A stretch of DNA of 64,000 bases, taken from Companilactobacillus alimentarius DSM 20249 (GTDB taxonomy: Bacteria > Bacillota > Bacilli > Lactobacillales > Lactobacillaceae). The notes under the pieces are model-generated. The model did no database searches, was not told where the DNA came from, and was given only the letters and a program-made list of their open reading frames with translations. The stretch is taken from assembly GCF_002849895.1 (NCBI RefSeq), contig NZ_CP018867.1:558001-622000 (forward strand), in the 5' to 3' direction. Shown here in pieces: positions 46,267-58,426 of this stretch; the stretch's first letter is position 1, and the number at the start of each line of letters is the position of its first letter. The position numbers and the translations under genes are program-made.

Positions 46267-47973
46267 TTACAGCAAATCAAAACGATAATTTGTCACGATT
46301 GGTTTACGATCCGTTGTTTGATCTTTGAAGTATTCATATTCACATAATTCCAAATATGATCCAGAGATATTAATGACATTCTTGTATCCTCTGTTATTTA
46401 AAGCTCTGACCATATTATAGCTACGTTGCCCCGATAAACAGTGAACATATACAGGACAATCGTTTGGGATTTCATCTAACCTTTGACGAAATTGGCTTAA
46501 GGGAATATTAACAGCTGTAGTGATATGTCCTTCTTCATACTCAAATGGTTCACGTGCATCAATAATGAAAGCATTCTTCTCTACTAATTTACGTATTTCG
46601 CTGACTTGTACTTGTTTAAATTCACCATTAAGAATGTTCTCTGCTACTAAGGCAGCCATATCTACCGCATTTTTAGCTGTACTAAACCATGGAGAATAGC
46701 AAACCTCTAAATGTGTTAAATCAGAAATATGTCCATGCATTGAAATCATAGTAGAGACAATATCAATCTGTTTATCGACGTCTGATTTACCTAATGCTTG
46801 AGCACCAAGTACCTCTCCATTTGGATAGCCAAAAATCAATTTTAAATACAATGGTGTGGCATCCGGCATTATTCCAACACGACTCTTGGGAATTACTGTG
46901 GCTGTTCGATAGTCAATTCCATCTTTTTGACATTCACTTTCCGTTAGACCTGTTGAAGCAATATTAATATCAAATACATGAATTGCTTGAGAGCCAATCA
47001 CCCCTCTATTTTCAATTGTTCTTCCATATATATGGTCAATTGCATCTCTGGCCTCCATTTGAGCTGGGAAAGCTAATGCCAAACGTGTTTTTTTACGCGT
47101 AATCATATGACTAACTTCAATGGCATCACCGACCGCATAAATATTAGGAATAGAGGTTTGATAATGTTGATCAACTGCAATTCCACCAGTTAATCCCAAT
47201 TTACAGCCAATTTTACTTGCTAAAGCGACATCTGGCTTAACCCCAATGGCCATGATTACTACTTGAGCTTTGATTTTATTTCCAGATCCCAATTTGATAT
47301 GATCATCTGTAATTTCTGCTAACCCATCATTTAAAATTACATTCACCCCATGATCATAAAGTTCTTTATGAATCAGTTCAGCAAAATCATCATCAATAGT
47401 TCCCATAACATGTTCAGAGGCTTCAACTAATGAAACATGTTTATCGGTTTGGGCTAAATTCTCACATACTTCTAGTCCAATAAAACCACCACCAACTATT
47501 GCTACATCAGTTACCTTATTTACTTCCAAGTAGGTATGAATTTTCTTTATATCAACAACATTTCTAACTGAAAAAACATTATCGTGATCTATCCCTTTAA
47601 TACAACCTGGCATAATTGGGTTTGCTCCTGGAGATAAAATCAGTTCATCGTATGGTACACATTTTAATTCCCCAGTTTGTGTATTTTTAACTTCAACCTC
47701 TTTTTTACTAACATTAGCATTAATCACTTCGGAATTAATTTCAGCATCAATATTATATTGATTTTTAAATTGATCGGGTGTCATTAAAACAATACTATCA
47801 GCATCTGGGATTAAACCGCTTAAATGATAAGGCAATGAGCAATTAGAGAAGGAAACATTTGGTCCCTTTTCAAACATGGTAATGTCAGCAAATTCATCTA
47901 AGCGACGTGCCCTAGCTGCAGCTGAAGCACCCCCAGCGACTCCTCCTACAACGACAATTTTTTTATTATTCAT
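46267..47973 (-). CDS. CoA-disulfide/persulfide reductase with C-terminal rhodanese domain
   Basis: A 568-residue CoADR-RHD: FAD motif VGGVAGGASAAARARR (about 6-21), the active-site Cys in SFSNCSLPYH (about 44), the NAD site VAIVGGGFIGLEV (about 158), and a C-terminal rhodanese domain (about 465-555) with HCLSGQRS (Cys about 511). Members reduce CoA persulfide/disulfide or polysulfide with NAD(P)H and pass sulfane sulfur through the rhodanese. It is second gene of the sulfur operon, 12 bases after the YeeE-like transporter. Active residues intact. Fusion is typical of this subfamily. Confidence 0.9.
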   Translation of the reverse strand: MNNKKIVVVGGVAGGASAAARARRLDEFADITMFEKGPNVSFSNCSLPYHLSGLIPDADSIVLMTPDQFKNQYNIDAEINSEVINANVSKKEVEVKNTQTGELKCVPYDELILSPGANPIMPGCIKGIDHDNVFSVRNVVDIKKIHTYLEVNKVTDVAIVGGGFIGLEVCENLAQTDKHVSLVEASEHVMGTIDDDFAELIHKELYDHGVNVILNDGLAEITDDHIKLGSGNKIKAQVVIMAIGVKPDVALASKIGCKLGLTGGIAVDQHYQTSIPNIYAVGDAIEVSHMITRKKTRLALAFPAQMEARDAIDHIYGRTIENRGVIGSQAIHVFDINIASTGLTESECQKDGIDYRTATVIPKSRVGIMPDATPLYLKLIFGYPNGEVLGAQALGKSDVDKQIDIVSTMISMHGHISDLTHLEVCYSPWFSTAKNAVDMAALVAENILNGEFKQVQVSEIRKLVEKNAFIIDAREPFEYEEGHITTAVNIPLSQFRQRLDEIPNDCPVYVHCLSGQRSYNMVRALNNRGYKNVINISGSYLELCEYEYFKDQTTDRKPIVTNYRFDLL

Positions 47974-47985
47974 TATTAAATCCTC

Positions 47986-49293
47986 CTAATATCCATAAAT
48001 TGTTTTAGATAACTTATTACCAATAATTCCACCCAATACTAAAGCAGCTAAGAAAATCCAGCCTGATACTGAAAATTGTGCAATTGGTGTATAAAGTGCT
48101 CCTACGTTACACCCATTAGATAATCTTGTACCAAATCCCATGGTAAAACCACCAAGTGCAAATAATGAAGCGTTTTTCATGTTTAAGGTTGAAACTGAGT
48201 GCATTGTTTCTTTAAAAAGTCCAGCAGTGAATATAAAAATAATTGCACCTAGAAAAATCCCCAAGTCTTGAACGGTAACGCCATTAGCTAACAATGGACC
48301 TGAATATACTTCTGCTGGTTGATGTGTAAAGTTTGCTAGTGATGTAGCAGAAACTCCAAATGAATTGAGAACTTTCCCAAACCAGAAACCATATGGTGTT
48401 GAAGCTCCCCAGCCAGATTTAGTTAATCCCATCATCAGGATAAAAACAATAGTCATACCTACAGCGCCCTGCTTTAATGTCCACGGCTTTTTGAATAGGA
48501 TATTGTATGTAGGCTTACTGCTCATCGTAAAGTTGGCAATATCTTCATCTTTTGGGTTATCTTGAACACGTTCCGATGGGACTCCTACATAAGTCGATTT
48601 TTGGCGTCTTTTCTTTTCATAACTATAAGATAGATAGATAACTAAACCAACTAAAAATGCTGTTAAAATGACTGATCCAAAGTATCCGTCTAAACCATCC
48701 CATTTAAATAGGTCTGGCATATAAACACCTTGTGAGAATTTAGCACCTGTTTTAGAAGTCAAAACTGATCCCTTTATCCAAGATTGTGTTGCTTGAAGAG
48801 GAAAGCCTATGAAGACTCCAAAGCAAAAGAAAATCAATGTTACGCCGGCTCTTGGTAGATCGGTTGCTAAATCCGTCATGACACCCGTTGCACAGCAAGA
48901 TGAAAATGCCATTCCAAAGCCAAAAAATAGTCCACCTAAAATCAAACCAATATTAATTGGATTAATTGATAAATCATATGCCGTCAAATTTTTAGCAAAC
49001 ATTAAAAATGTGACATTGGCAATTGCTGTTATTAAAAACATGAACATCATAGTACGCATTAGTTTAGTAGATCCAGTCTTATAGGCACGATTCACACTAC
49101 CCGCAAACCCTGTATAAGATCTGGATAAAATATAGCCTAGTGCCAACCCCATCAGTAGTCTCAGATAATGTATATTCGAAGGTAAAACAAATGGTGCACC
49201 AATAATTAGAACGAGAAATAATATGAAACCAACGGTTTTATCCCAATTTTTAATAGGATTGATAGGTTCTAAACTTCCATCTAAATTTTCCAT
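47986..49293 (-). CDS. YeeE/YedE-family (TsuA-like) thiosulfate transporter
   Basis: A 435-residue membrane protein with about 10 helices and the two internal YeeE/YedE repeats: SSCCATGVMTDLA in the first half and GFGTRLSNGCNVGALYTPI in the second. Conserved Cys in these loops relay thiosulfate in characterised TsuA proteins. First gene of the operon; the LysR gene is divergent. Together with the persulfide reductase it implies import of a sulfane-sulfur compound. Confidence 0.87.
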   Translation of the reverse strand: MENLDGSLEPINPIKNWDKTVGFILFLVLIIGAPFVLPSNIHYLRLLMGLALGYILSRSYTGFAGSVNRAYKTGSTKLMRTMMFMFLITAIANVTFLMFAKNLTAYDLSINPINIGLILGGLFFGFGMAFSSCCATGVMTDLATDLPRAGVTLIFFCFGVFIGFPLQATQSWIKGSVLTSKTGAKFSQGVYMPDLFKWDGLDGYFGSVILTAFLVGLVIYLSYSYEKKRRQKSTYVGVPSERVQDNPKDEDIANFTMSSKPTYNILFKKPWTLKQGAVGMTIVFILMMGLTKSGWGASTPYGFWFGKVLNSFGVSATSLANFTHQPAEVYSGPLLANGVTVQDLGIFLGAIIFIFTAGLFKETMHSVSTLNMKNASLFALGGFTMGFGTRLSNGCNVGALYTPIAQFSVSGWIFLAALVLGGIIGNKLSKTIYGY

Positions 49294-49544
49294 TATAACT
49301 AACCCCCTAACTGTTCTTATAGGGTAAATGTAGCATAAAGTTTATTTATATGTTAATCTCATCGAGATAATTTGACTCTTATACATTTGTGAAATATTTA
49401 TTATATTAAGAACACATGTTTAGTATTGTTGCTATATTAATGTTTAATTAAGCAATCTACTTATGTAATTATTTCACAATATTTCAGTGTTATTATATTT
49501 ATGTATTCATTAATAAAAATATTTTATATTGAGGAGGAATCTCA
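49294..49544. promoter_or_regulatory. Regulatory region between YeeE-like and LysR genes
   Basis: About 250 very AT-rich bases. A small ATCTC-ATC-GAGAT inverted repeat (about 49357-49369) fits a T-N11-A LysR half-site. Promoters for both directions must be here but no single -35/-10 pair stands out. Confidence 0.45.
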
Positions 49545-50378
49545 ATGTTTAGAGCTATTACAACATTTCAAAAAGTTTATGAAACTCGTAGTATTACACG
49601 TGCAGCCAGAGAATTATATGTTACTCAACCCACCGTTTCAATTCAAATTAAAAAATTAGAAGAGGAATTAAATGTACAATTATTCAAACGCAACGGTAAT
49701 AAACAATTGGTACCTACTGAAAATGCAAACAGATTTTATCGTGATTCTCAATTAGTTCTAAATAACTGGGAAAACTCTCTCAATCACCTCGTTAAAAAAC
49801 ATAAAAGTAATCGAATCAAATGTGTGATTGGTGCATCGCCAACTACCGCTAATCATGTTTTACCTCCTCTAATGCAAAGCTTAGAAAGATATTTTGACCG
49901 TTTTGATTTTGAATTAATAACTGGGGACTCTGAAAGAATATTGGAAGAAATAATTAAACATGAAATAGATTTTGGAATCGTAGAAAAGCCTATTGTGACT
50001 CACGGAATGGAGCAGATTTCTTTTGCCTCTGATGAATTAGTATTAGCTGGTAACTTGGATAGCCCCGAATGGATTATCGGCAAGCCCGGTTCTACTCAAA
50101 GAGAGTACTCTGATAAATATTTCAAAGAACATCATTTGCGCCCAACCAAAATAATTAAAGTAAATGACAATGATCTTATTGTTAAACTCATTTCCAGAAA
50201 AATTGGTAAGGCAATTGTTTCTAAGCGTTCAATTATAAATACATTATTACCTTATCAACAATTATCAAATGATTTCTGTAATCAATTCTATTTAATTAAT
50301 CCCAAACTTCCTAATTCAAATGAAACACAGAAGTTAATTGCTTTGGTAAAAACACTGTTACCACAGTTAAGATTCTAA
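49545..50378 (+). CDS. LysR family regulator (CysB-like) of the sulfur operon
   Basis: A 277-residue LysR: HTH TRAARELYVTQPTVSIQIKK (first 20 given), effector domain (about 85-275) with EIDFGIVEKP. Divergent from the sulfur operon, so by position it is its regulator. Good GGAGG site. A terminator shared with the convergent bglA follows. Effector probably a sulfur metabolite (inference). Confidence 0.87.
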   Translation: MFRAITTFQKVYETRSITRAARELYVTQPTVSIQIKKLEEELNVQLFKRNGNKQLVPTENANRFYRDSQLVLNNWENSLNHLVKKHKSNRIKCVIGASPTTANHVLPPLMQSLERYFDRFDFELITGDSERILEEIIKHEIDFGIVEKPIVTHGMEQISFASDELVLAGNLDSPEWIIGKPGSTQREYSDKYFKEHHLRPTKIIKVNDNDLIVKLISRKIGKAIVSKRSIINTLLPYQQLSNDFCNQFYLINPKLPNSNETQKLIALVKTLLPQLRF

Positions 50379-50427
50379 AAAAGGATGCATACTGAAAATT
50401 AATTACTATCAGCAAGCATCCTTTTTG
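50377..50427. terminator. Bidirectional terminator between LysR and bglA
   Basis: AAAAAGGATGC and GCATCCTTTTT arms with A/T runs both sides; the loop is long. Confidence 0.85.
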
Positions 50428-50438
50428 TGACTTCAAAT

Positions 50439-53743
<3,305 letters not shown>

Positions 53744-53760
53744 TTTTCCTCCTTAAAGCA

Positions 53761-53802
53761 CAAAAACCTAAATCAAGCCAATTAGACTTTGATTTAGGTT
53801 TT
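53761..53802 (-). terminator. LicT-controlled terminator upstream of bglP
   Basis: Minus strand stem AAAACCTAAATCAA / TTGATTTAGGTTTT with T-rich end; it overlaps the RAT site, so antitermination prevents it forming. Confidence 0.9.
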
Positions 53803-53823
53803 GCTCTTAACGATAACAATCCT
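53796..53823 (-). promoter_or_regulatory. RAT (ribonucleic antiterminator) upstream of bglP
   Basis: Minus strand AGGATTGTTATCG...AGCAAAACCT matches the RAT consensus bound by LicT/BglG proteins and overlaps the 5' arm of the terminator. Confidence 0.9.
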
Positions 53824-53828
53824 GATAT

Positions 53829-54659
53829 TTAATTTTCTGTTAATACTCTATTAATATGAATCGTTAAATACGATAGTTCCGCATCAGTAAGTGAATAATT
53901 TAGTTCTTTTTTTACATATTTTGCAATCTTCAGAGCACAATTGAATTCATCAGTATAGCTCTGTTTGATCATTTCAAATAACTTATTGTCATTATCAGGC
54001 AATGGTTGATTGGTAAGAACGCGTTGTATAAAGAATTTTAAATGTGTCATCAATCTTTCATATGCCAAACTTGTATCTGATAATTCAACGTGAAAAGTAT
54101 ATTGAATTATTCCTAATATCTCTTTAATTAGCTTGGTCATACCTACAGTATGATCCATAGAATTATCTAGCTCAGCATTTACCAAATGTAAGGCCACGGT
54201 TACAGCTTCATCATCAGGAAGACGTGTTCCAGTACGTTTTTCAATGATATTTAATCCTTCTTTACCAATTAAATATTCATGATTATAGAAGTGCTTAACT
54301 TCCCAAGACAAAGCATTGCCAAAGTCCATACCCTTTTTAAATCGTTGAATGGCAAAATGAACATGATCTGTTAAAGCAACGTAAATACTATCGCTTAGTC
54401 TTTTTCCCAAGGATAATTTAGCATACGAAATAATTTCATCACAGGCTTGAAGTTCTTGCATAGGAACATCTTTTAACAATAGTTTGAACCTATCAACGCC
54501 ATCTGACGTATTTAAAGCAAAGACTTTTTCAATTTTTGTTTGAGGAATAAGATCACCACTGGTTTTGTTAAATCCTAATCCTTTTCCCATCACAATAACT
54601 TCATTGCCATCTTGATTAGACGTAACAATATTATTATTGATTACTTTAATTATTCTCAA
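53829..54659 (-). CDS. licT: LicT/BglG family transcriptional antiterminator
   Basis: About 276 residues: CAT RNA-binding domain (about 1-55, IIKVINNNIV, VMGKGLGF), PRD1 (about 65-170) and PRD2 (about 172-276) with conserved His in DHVHFAIQR and HLKFFIQRV. TTG start (54659) gives the family-like MRIIKVINNN, with AAAGGA upstream; ATG alternatives do not. It binds RATs when beta-glucosides are present and PTS phosphorylation is right. First gene of the operon and controlled by its own RAT. Confidence 0.9.
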   Translation of the reverse strand: MRIIKVINNNIVTSNQDGNEVIVMGKGLGFNKTSGDLIPQTKIEKVFALNTSDGVDRFKLLLKDVPMQELQACDEIISYAKLSLGKRLSDSIYVALTDHVHFAIQRFKKGMDFGNALSWEVKHFYNHEYLIGKEGLNIIEKRTGTRLPDDEAVTVALHLVNAELDNSMDHTVGMTKLIKEILGIIQYTFHVELSDTSLAYERLMTHLKFFIQRVLTNQPLPDNDNKLFEMIKQSYTDEFNCALKIAKYVKKELNYSLTDAELSYLTIHINRVLTEN

Positions 54660-54683
54660 AAGATATTTTTCCTTTCCGCCCAA

Positions 54684-54726
54684 AACAAAACCCAGTTATC
54701 CTCTTTAAAAGGTATAACTGGGTTTA
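54684..54726 (-). terminator. LicT-controlled terminator upstream of licT
   Basis: Minus strand AAACCCAGTTATACC, loop, AGGATAACTGGGTTT then T-rich; it overlaps the RAT at 54721-54760. Confidence 0.9.
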
Positions 54727-54760
54727 GCTCATAAAATTACTCTTATGATAACAATCCCGA
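54721..54760 (-). promoter_or_regulatory. RAT upstream of licT (autoregulation)
   Basis: Minus strand GGGATTGTTATC...GAGCTAAACCC resembles the RAT consensus; it lies upstream of licT and overlaps its terminator. Confidence 0.85.
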
Positions 54761-55098
54761 TATTTAAAATATTCTAGAATATTAAGATTGCCTACTTGAA
54801 GTCACAACCTATAAATCATAGTAACATAATTTATAAATATTGCAATAGCGCTTACATGGTTTTGATAACAACCTTCGTAATCGAATCTTTAATTAAACTG
54901 CCAGTCTTATATTTAGACCTCTCTTGCGAGGAATGGTTTTATTCTTCTTTTATATAAAATGTAGAAGCGTTTCTTCTATATTCAAAATTTTCTAAGTTCT
55001 TAATCTTATACTCATGATTATTTATAAAATCCCTAGCAAAACAAGAAGCATATATCAAATTAAGAATATGAATAATTGATTACTCCGACGTAAAATTA
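54761..55098. other. Intergenic region upstream of licT operon
   Basis: About 340 AT-rich bases containing the licT promoter on the minus strand. A partial cre-like TGTAAGCGCTATTG (minus, about 54842-54855) may place the operon under CcpA. No gene seen. Confidence 0.45.
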
Positions 55099-55270
55099 TT
55101 AAAGATTATATTTTTCAATCAAATAGACAGGGGTACACGACCAGGCATGACAATAACTATTCACTAATGGACTACCATAGGGAGAAAACTCAGGATCATC
55201 AGGTTTAAATGCTTTCCAAAATGTATCTGCACTTTCCATTTTCGGCAAATAAAAAAGTGCAACACTAATC
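55099..55270 (-). pseudogene. C-terminal remnant of a GH78-like glycosidase
   Basis: The last ~55 residues of a short open frame (FYLPKMESADTFWKAFK and NSYCHAWSCTPVYLI) match the C-terminal end typical of alpha-L-rhamnosidase-like glycosidases (xxCHAWSxTPxYxI). No matching N-terminal domain is present in any frame just upstream, so this is a truncated remnant, possibly left by deletion during reshuffling of the sugar block. Confidence 0.55.
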
Positions 55271-55428
55271 CTATTTAGAAATTGGCATTGCCTGATCAAA
55301 TCAGTAACAAATTTAATTTGTAGTTTCAGAATAATTTTAATTATAAGCATTGTTAATGATGCTCATAGTTTTTTTACCCCATTGTGAAAATAAATTTCAA
55401 TTATTTATTTTCTGATTTCTTTACAATA

Positions 55429-56472
55429 TCATACTCTTTTCTTCAAAAACCAATTATTTAATTGATAACCATAATCTTCCTTATTCTTGCAAAGATCTCT
55501 TAATAGATTTGTTCTCCATTTGGCAAAATTTATTACATTTTCCCTTCTATAAGTTTCTTTCTCAAAATATTCCTTATACCCATAGGAACTTAGAATTAAT
55601 TGATAGTAATATATATCAAACATTCTTTCTATATCTGAATGAGTCAAGGTTCCATAAGTAAGATAGGCCTCTATATATGCTTCCAAAGAAAATATATTAA
55701 TTTTCCCATTTTTACAATCTGGGTCTGAATAAGTAAATGATCTAATTACTTCCCACACTGCAGGTAATTTAGAGGCGGTAGCAAAATCAATAACCGCCGT
55801 AATGTGATCGTCATTACAAATTAATTGATTGATACTATAGTCACCATGTGAATTTACATAGGTAAGGCTGCTTTTATCAAATGAATTGGGTATCTCTTTG
55901 ATTAAAGATAGTTTGAATTTTAAATCGTTAATTATTTCCTCAGAATTTGAGTTACTATCTTTTTCTGCTTTTTTTATGTATTCCTCAAATCTTTTTCCCT
56001 TTTTATTCTTAATATCCAAATTTAACCAATTACTTTTAAAACCATATCTTTTCATAGGATAATTTGAAAGTTTCACATGAATTTTTCCAAGTAGCATAGA
56101 AGATTCATTCATAAGCCATAATGGTGCCTCATTTGGATTTACAGTGTATCCTTGTATATATTTTTGTACCGTAACAAATCTTCCATTAATTTTATTGACG
56201 GTATTACCCTTATTGTCTCTTAGCAATTCGGAAGTATGAATTCCCTTTTTCATAAGAAAATCACATATTCCAACTTCATTTTTAATACTTTTTTCGGAAT
56301 ATCCAGATTGAAATTCTTTAACTATATATTCAAATCGATTTTTCATTAAAATTTTATAAATCCCCGCACTTCCTCTATTGATGACACTGATTTTATCAAT
56401 ATCAAATATTCCATAATTATTTTCTAAAAGTAGTTTTATTTTGTCGGATGTTAAAACAGATTGATTTAACAT
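55429..56472 (-). CDS. APH/choline-kinase-like phosphotransferase
   Basis: A 347-residue protein-kinase-like fold of the APH family: INRGSAGIYKI (nucleotide loop, about 28-38), IVKEFQ with the ATP Lys, Brenner motif VNSHGDYSINQLI (about 208-220) and AVIDFATA (metal Asp). Such enzymes phosphorylate small molecules (aminoglycosides, choline, homoserine, spore-coat or bacteriocin-linked targets). It follows tyrS on the same strand, separated by a hairpin. Real substrate unknown. Confidence 0.8.
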   Translation of the reverse strand: MLNQSVLTSDKIKLLLENNYGIFDIDKISVINRGSAGIYKILMKNRFEYIVKEFQSGYSEKSIKNEVGICDFLMKKGIHTSELLRDNKGNTVNKINGRFVTVQKYIQGYTVNPNEAPLWLMNESSMLLGKIHVKLSNYPMKRYGFKSNWLNLDIKNKKGKRFEEYIKKAEKDSNSNSEEIINDLKFKLSLIKEIPNSFDKSSLTYVNSHGDYSINQLICNDDHITAVIDFATASKLPAVWEVIRSFTYSDPDCKNGKINIFSLEAYIEAYLTYGTLTHSDIERMFDIYYYQLILSSYGYKEYFEKETYRRENVINFAKWRTNLLRDLCKNKEDYGYQLNNWFLKKRV

Positions 56473-56492
56473 TTGATATCACCTCAATGTAC

Positions 56493-56533
56493 AAAAAAAT
56501 TCTAAATAAAAAGATATACCTTTACTTAGAATT
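56493..56533 (-). terminator. Hairpin between tyrS and the kinase-like gene
   Basis: Minus strand AATTCTAA..., long loop, ...TTTAGAATT followed by seven Ts: a terminator, so the kinase-like gene depends on readthrough or its own promoter. Confidence 0.78.
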
Positions 56534-56582
56534 AATTTCAGATTGCTCTATTTTGATTCTTGAATTAAATAAATAATAGTTT

Positions 56583-57818
56583 TTAATATTTTATTCTCAA
56601 AAATTTTCTTTTTCCTACTTGTATAATCATACCGTCCGACACTGTTACCTTACTATCCCCTTCTTTTAATTTCTTTGAATTGATCCTCAATCCACCATTT
56701 TTGAGCATTCGCATAGCCGCTCCTTTCGAAGGCAGCAAAGAAGTAGTTGTAAATAATGTTGAGATGGATACTTCACTATCCCCGTTCCAAGCAAAATTAG
56801 GTATTTGATTGGGAACCTGTCCTTTTTTGAAAACATTATTAAATTCTTGTTCCGCAGAGTCTGCACTTTTCTGATTATATAATTGCTTAATTATATCTTT
56901 TGCTAACATTACTTTAACATCTTTGGGATTTATCAGATTAGAATTCATTTTCTTTTCAATAACATCGATTTCCTTATCTGAAAAAGTAGATATTGATTTA
57001 TAATATTCTAGCATTTGTATATCCGGAATTGACATTATTTTTCCAAAAATAATATCTGGCTTCTCTGTAATACCAATATAATTATGCTTTGATTTTGACA
57101 TTTTCATCTTACCATCTAAACCGACTAATAATGGCATTGTCATTACTACCTGCTTACTTTGATCAAAGTGGTCTTGTAATCTTCTCCCCACCAATAAATT
57201 ATACTGTTGATCATTTCCGCCAAGTTCAACATCAGAATGTAATGCTACTGAATCGTACCCTTGAAATAGTGGGTACAAAAATTCATGTAAATATATTGGT
57301 GTCTGATTATTGAACCTTTTTGTAAAGTCATTTCTTTCTAGCATCCTTGCAACAGTAGTGGTTGATAAAAGATCTATCAAGTTCTTTATATTTAATTTTT
57401 CTAGCCAACTAGAATTGTAATGTACCTCAACATTCCTCATATCTAAAATTCTTCCAAATTGTTCGACATACGTTCTAGCATTTTTTTCAACTTCTTCCTT
57501 ACTTAACTGAACCCTCGATTCGGATTTACCAGTTGGATCTCCTATCATTCCCGTAAAATCACCTATAACAAGATGTATTTTATGACCAAATTGTTGAAAT
57601 TGCTTTAATTTTTTTAAAACAACTAAGTGCCCCAAATGGATATCTGGTGCGGAAGGATCTAACCCGAGTTTAACGTTTAAAGGCTTGTTATTAATAACAG
57701 AATCCTTTATTTTCCTCTTTAATTCGGCTTTTTCTACCACACTGGTAACATTAGATGTTAACACACTATATTGTTCCTCAATTTTATTTTTTTGTAATTC
57801 AGATACGTCAACGTCCAT
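56583..57818 (-). CDS. tyrS: Tyrosyl-tRNA synthetase, TyrZ-type (probably second copy)
   Basis: A 411-residue class I synthetase: HIGH-type motif DIHLGHLVVL (about 58-67), GDFTGMIGDPTGKSESR, KMSKS (about 238-243, KMKMSKSKHN), and a C-terminal S4 domain (about 345-411). It charges tRNA-Tyr. The sequence is of the TyrZ branch, not the ordinary Firmicute TyrS branch, so it is probably an additional copy; that assumes a TyrS elsewhere. No T-box leader is visible upstream. Neighbour is an APH-like kinase. Confidence 0.88.
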   Translation of the reverse strand: MDVDVSELQKNKIEEQYSVLTSNVTSVVEKAELKRKIKDSVINNKPLNVKLGLDPSAPDIHLGHLVVLKKLKQFQQFGHKIHLVIGDFTGMIGDPTGKSESRVQLSKEEVEKNARTYVEQFGRILDMRNVEVHYNSSWLEKLNIKNLIDLLSTTTVARMLERNDFTKRFNNQTPIYLHEFLYPLFQGYDSVALHSDVELGGNDQQYNLLVGRRLQDHFDQSKQVVMTMPLLVGLDGKMKMSKSKHNYIGITEKPDIIFGKIMSIPDIQMLEYYKSISTFSDKEIDVIEKKMNSNLINPKDVKVMLAKDIIKQLYNQKSADSAEQEFNNVFKKGQVPNQIPNFAWNGDSEVSISTLFTTTSLLPSKGAAMRMLKNGGLRINSKKLKEGDSKVTVSDGMIIQVGKRKFLRIKY

Positions 57819-58029
57819 TAATTATGCCAGCTTTCCTAATAAAACAAATTATCTTCTTATTACATAATTTTAAATTTAGCGTTATCTAACAGTATGCAAA
57901 ACAAGAAATCGCTTACATAAGCAAGACTAGCACTCTTTCTTCCTAAGTTCTAGGTTAATGCTATTAGACTATTATTCCTTATTTAAATTAGAACAAGAAT
58001 TAATATCATAATCCATAATAGTCAAGATC
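57819..58029. other. Intergenic region upstream of tyrS
   Basis: About 210 bases. A T-box (GGTACC-type antiterminator motif) is not present. A cre-like TGTAAGCGATTTCT (about 57903-57916 minus) is visible. Several small stems but no known RNA family. Confidence 0.45.
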
Positions 58030-58281
58030 TTACAACAATTTTTCCCTACCGACGGGTTTAACCTCACCCGCTTCAGGAATTTCCTCTAAATCCCGACGAA
58101 AGTCATGCTTCTTAAACTCCTCAGTACTAAACACATTAACGTGTTCAACAGGCGTATACAAAACACTACCATCTTCGTGCTGGGTAACAGAATACTTAGT
58201 ACCAACTTTATCAGTCAATTCAGATGGAGCAGTAAAAATAAGGCTATTTCCTGATTTTCTCAAAGTTACTTTTTTACTCAT
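58030..58281 (-). CDS. SpoVT-AbrB/MazE-like antitoxin-type DNA-binding protein, apparently orphan
   Basis: About 83 residues with an AbrB swapped-hairpin N-terminus: KKVTLRKSGNSLIF (about 3-16), then an acidic/polar tail (FKKHDFRRDLEEIPE). PemI/MazE antitoxins look like this. The start is set at MSKKVTL because AGAGGAGG lies upstream; the longer frame has no good site. No PemK/MazF toxin gene lies within the window next to it. Confidence 0.78.
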   Translation of the reverse strand: MSKKVTLRKSGNSLIFTAPSELTDKVGTKYSVTQHEDGSVLYTPVEHVNVFSTEEFKKHDFRRDLEEIPEAGEVKPVGREKLL

Positions 58282-58366
58282 ACAACGACCTCCTCTAATA
58301 TAACTATCATTTTGAGCCCTTTTATAAAAAATACAAATCATACGCACATAGAAATTTCCTCAAACT

Positions 58367-58410
58367 AAAAAAATTCTGAAACTAAGAGAATTAAACTCCT
58401 AATTTCAGAA
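58367..58410 (-). terminator. Terminator of nth
   Basis: Minus strand TTCTGAAA, 20-base loop, GTTTCAGAA then seven Ts; it separates nth from the AbrB-like gene. Confidence 0.8.
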
Positions 58411-58426
58411 CTTTTAGTATACTCAA

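Noticed and set aside
53761..54760. A riboswitch upstream of licT/bglP
   Set aside because: The structures match RAT antiterminator sites, which explain them fully.
57819..58029. T-box riboswitch upstream of tyrS
   Set aside because: No GGTACC-type antiterminator motif or terminator was found.
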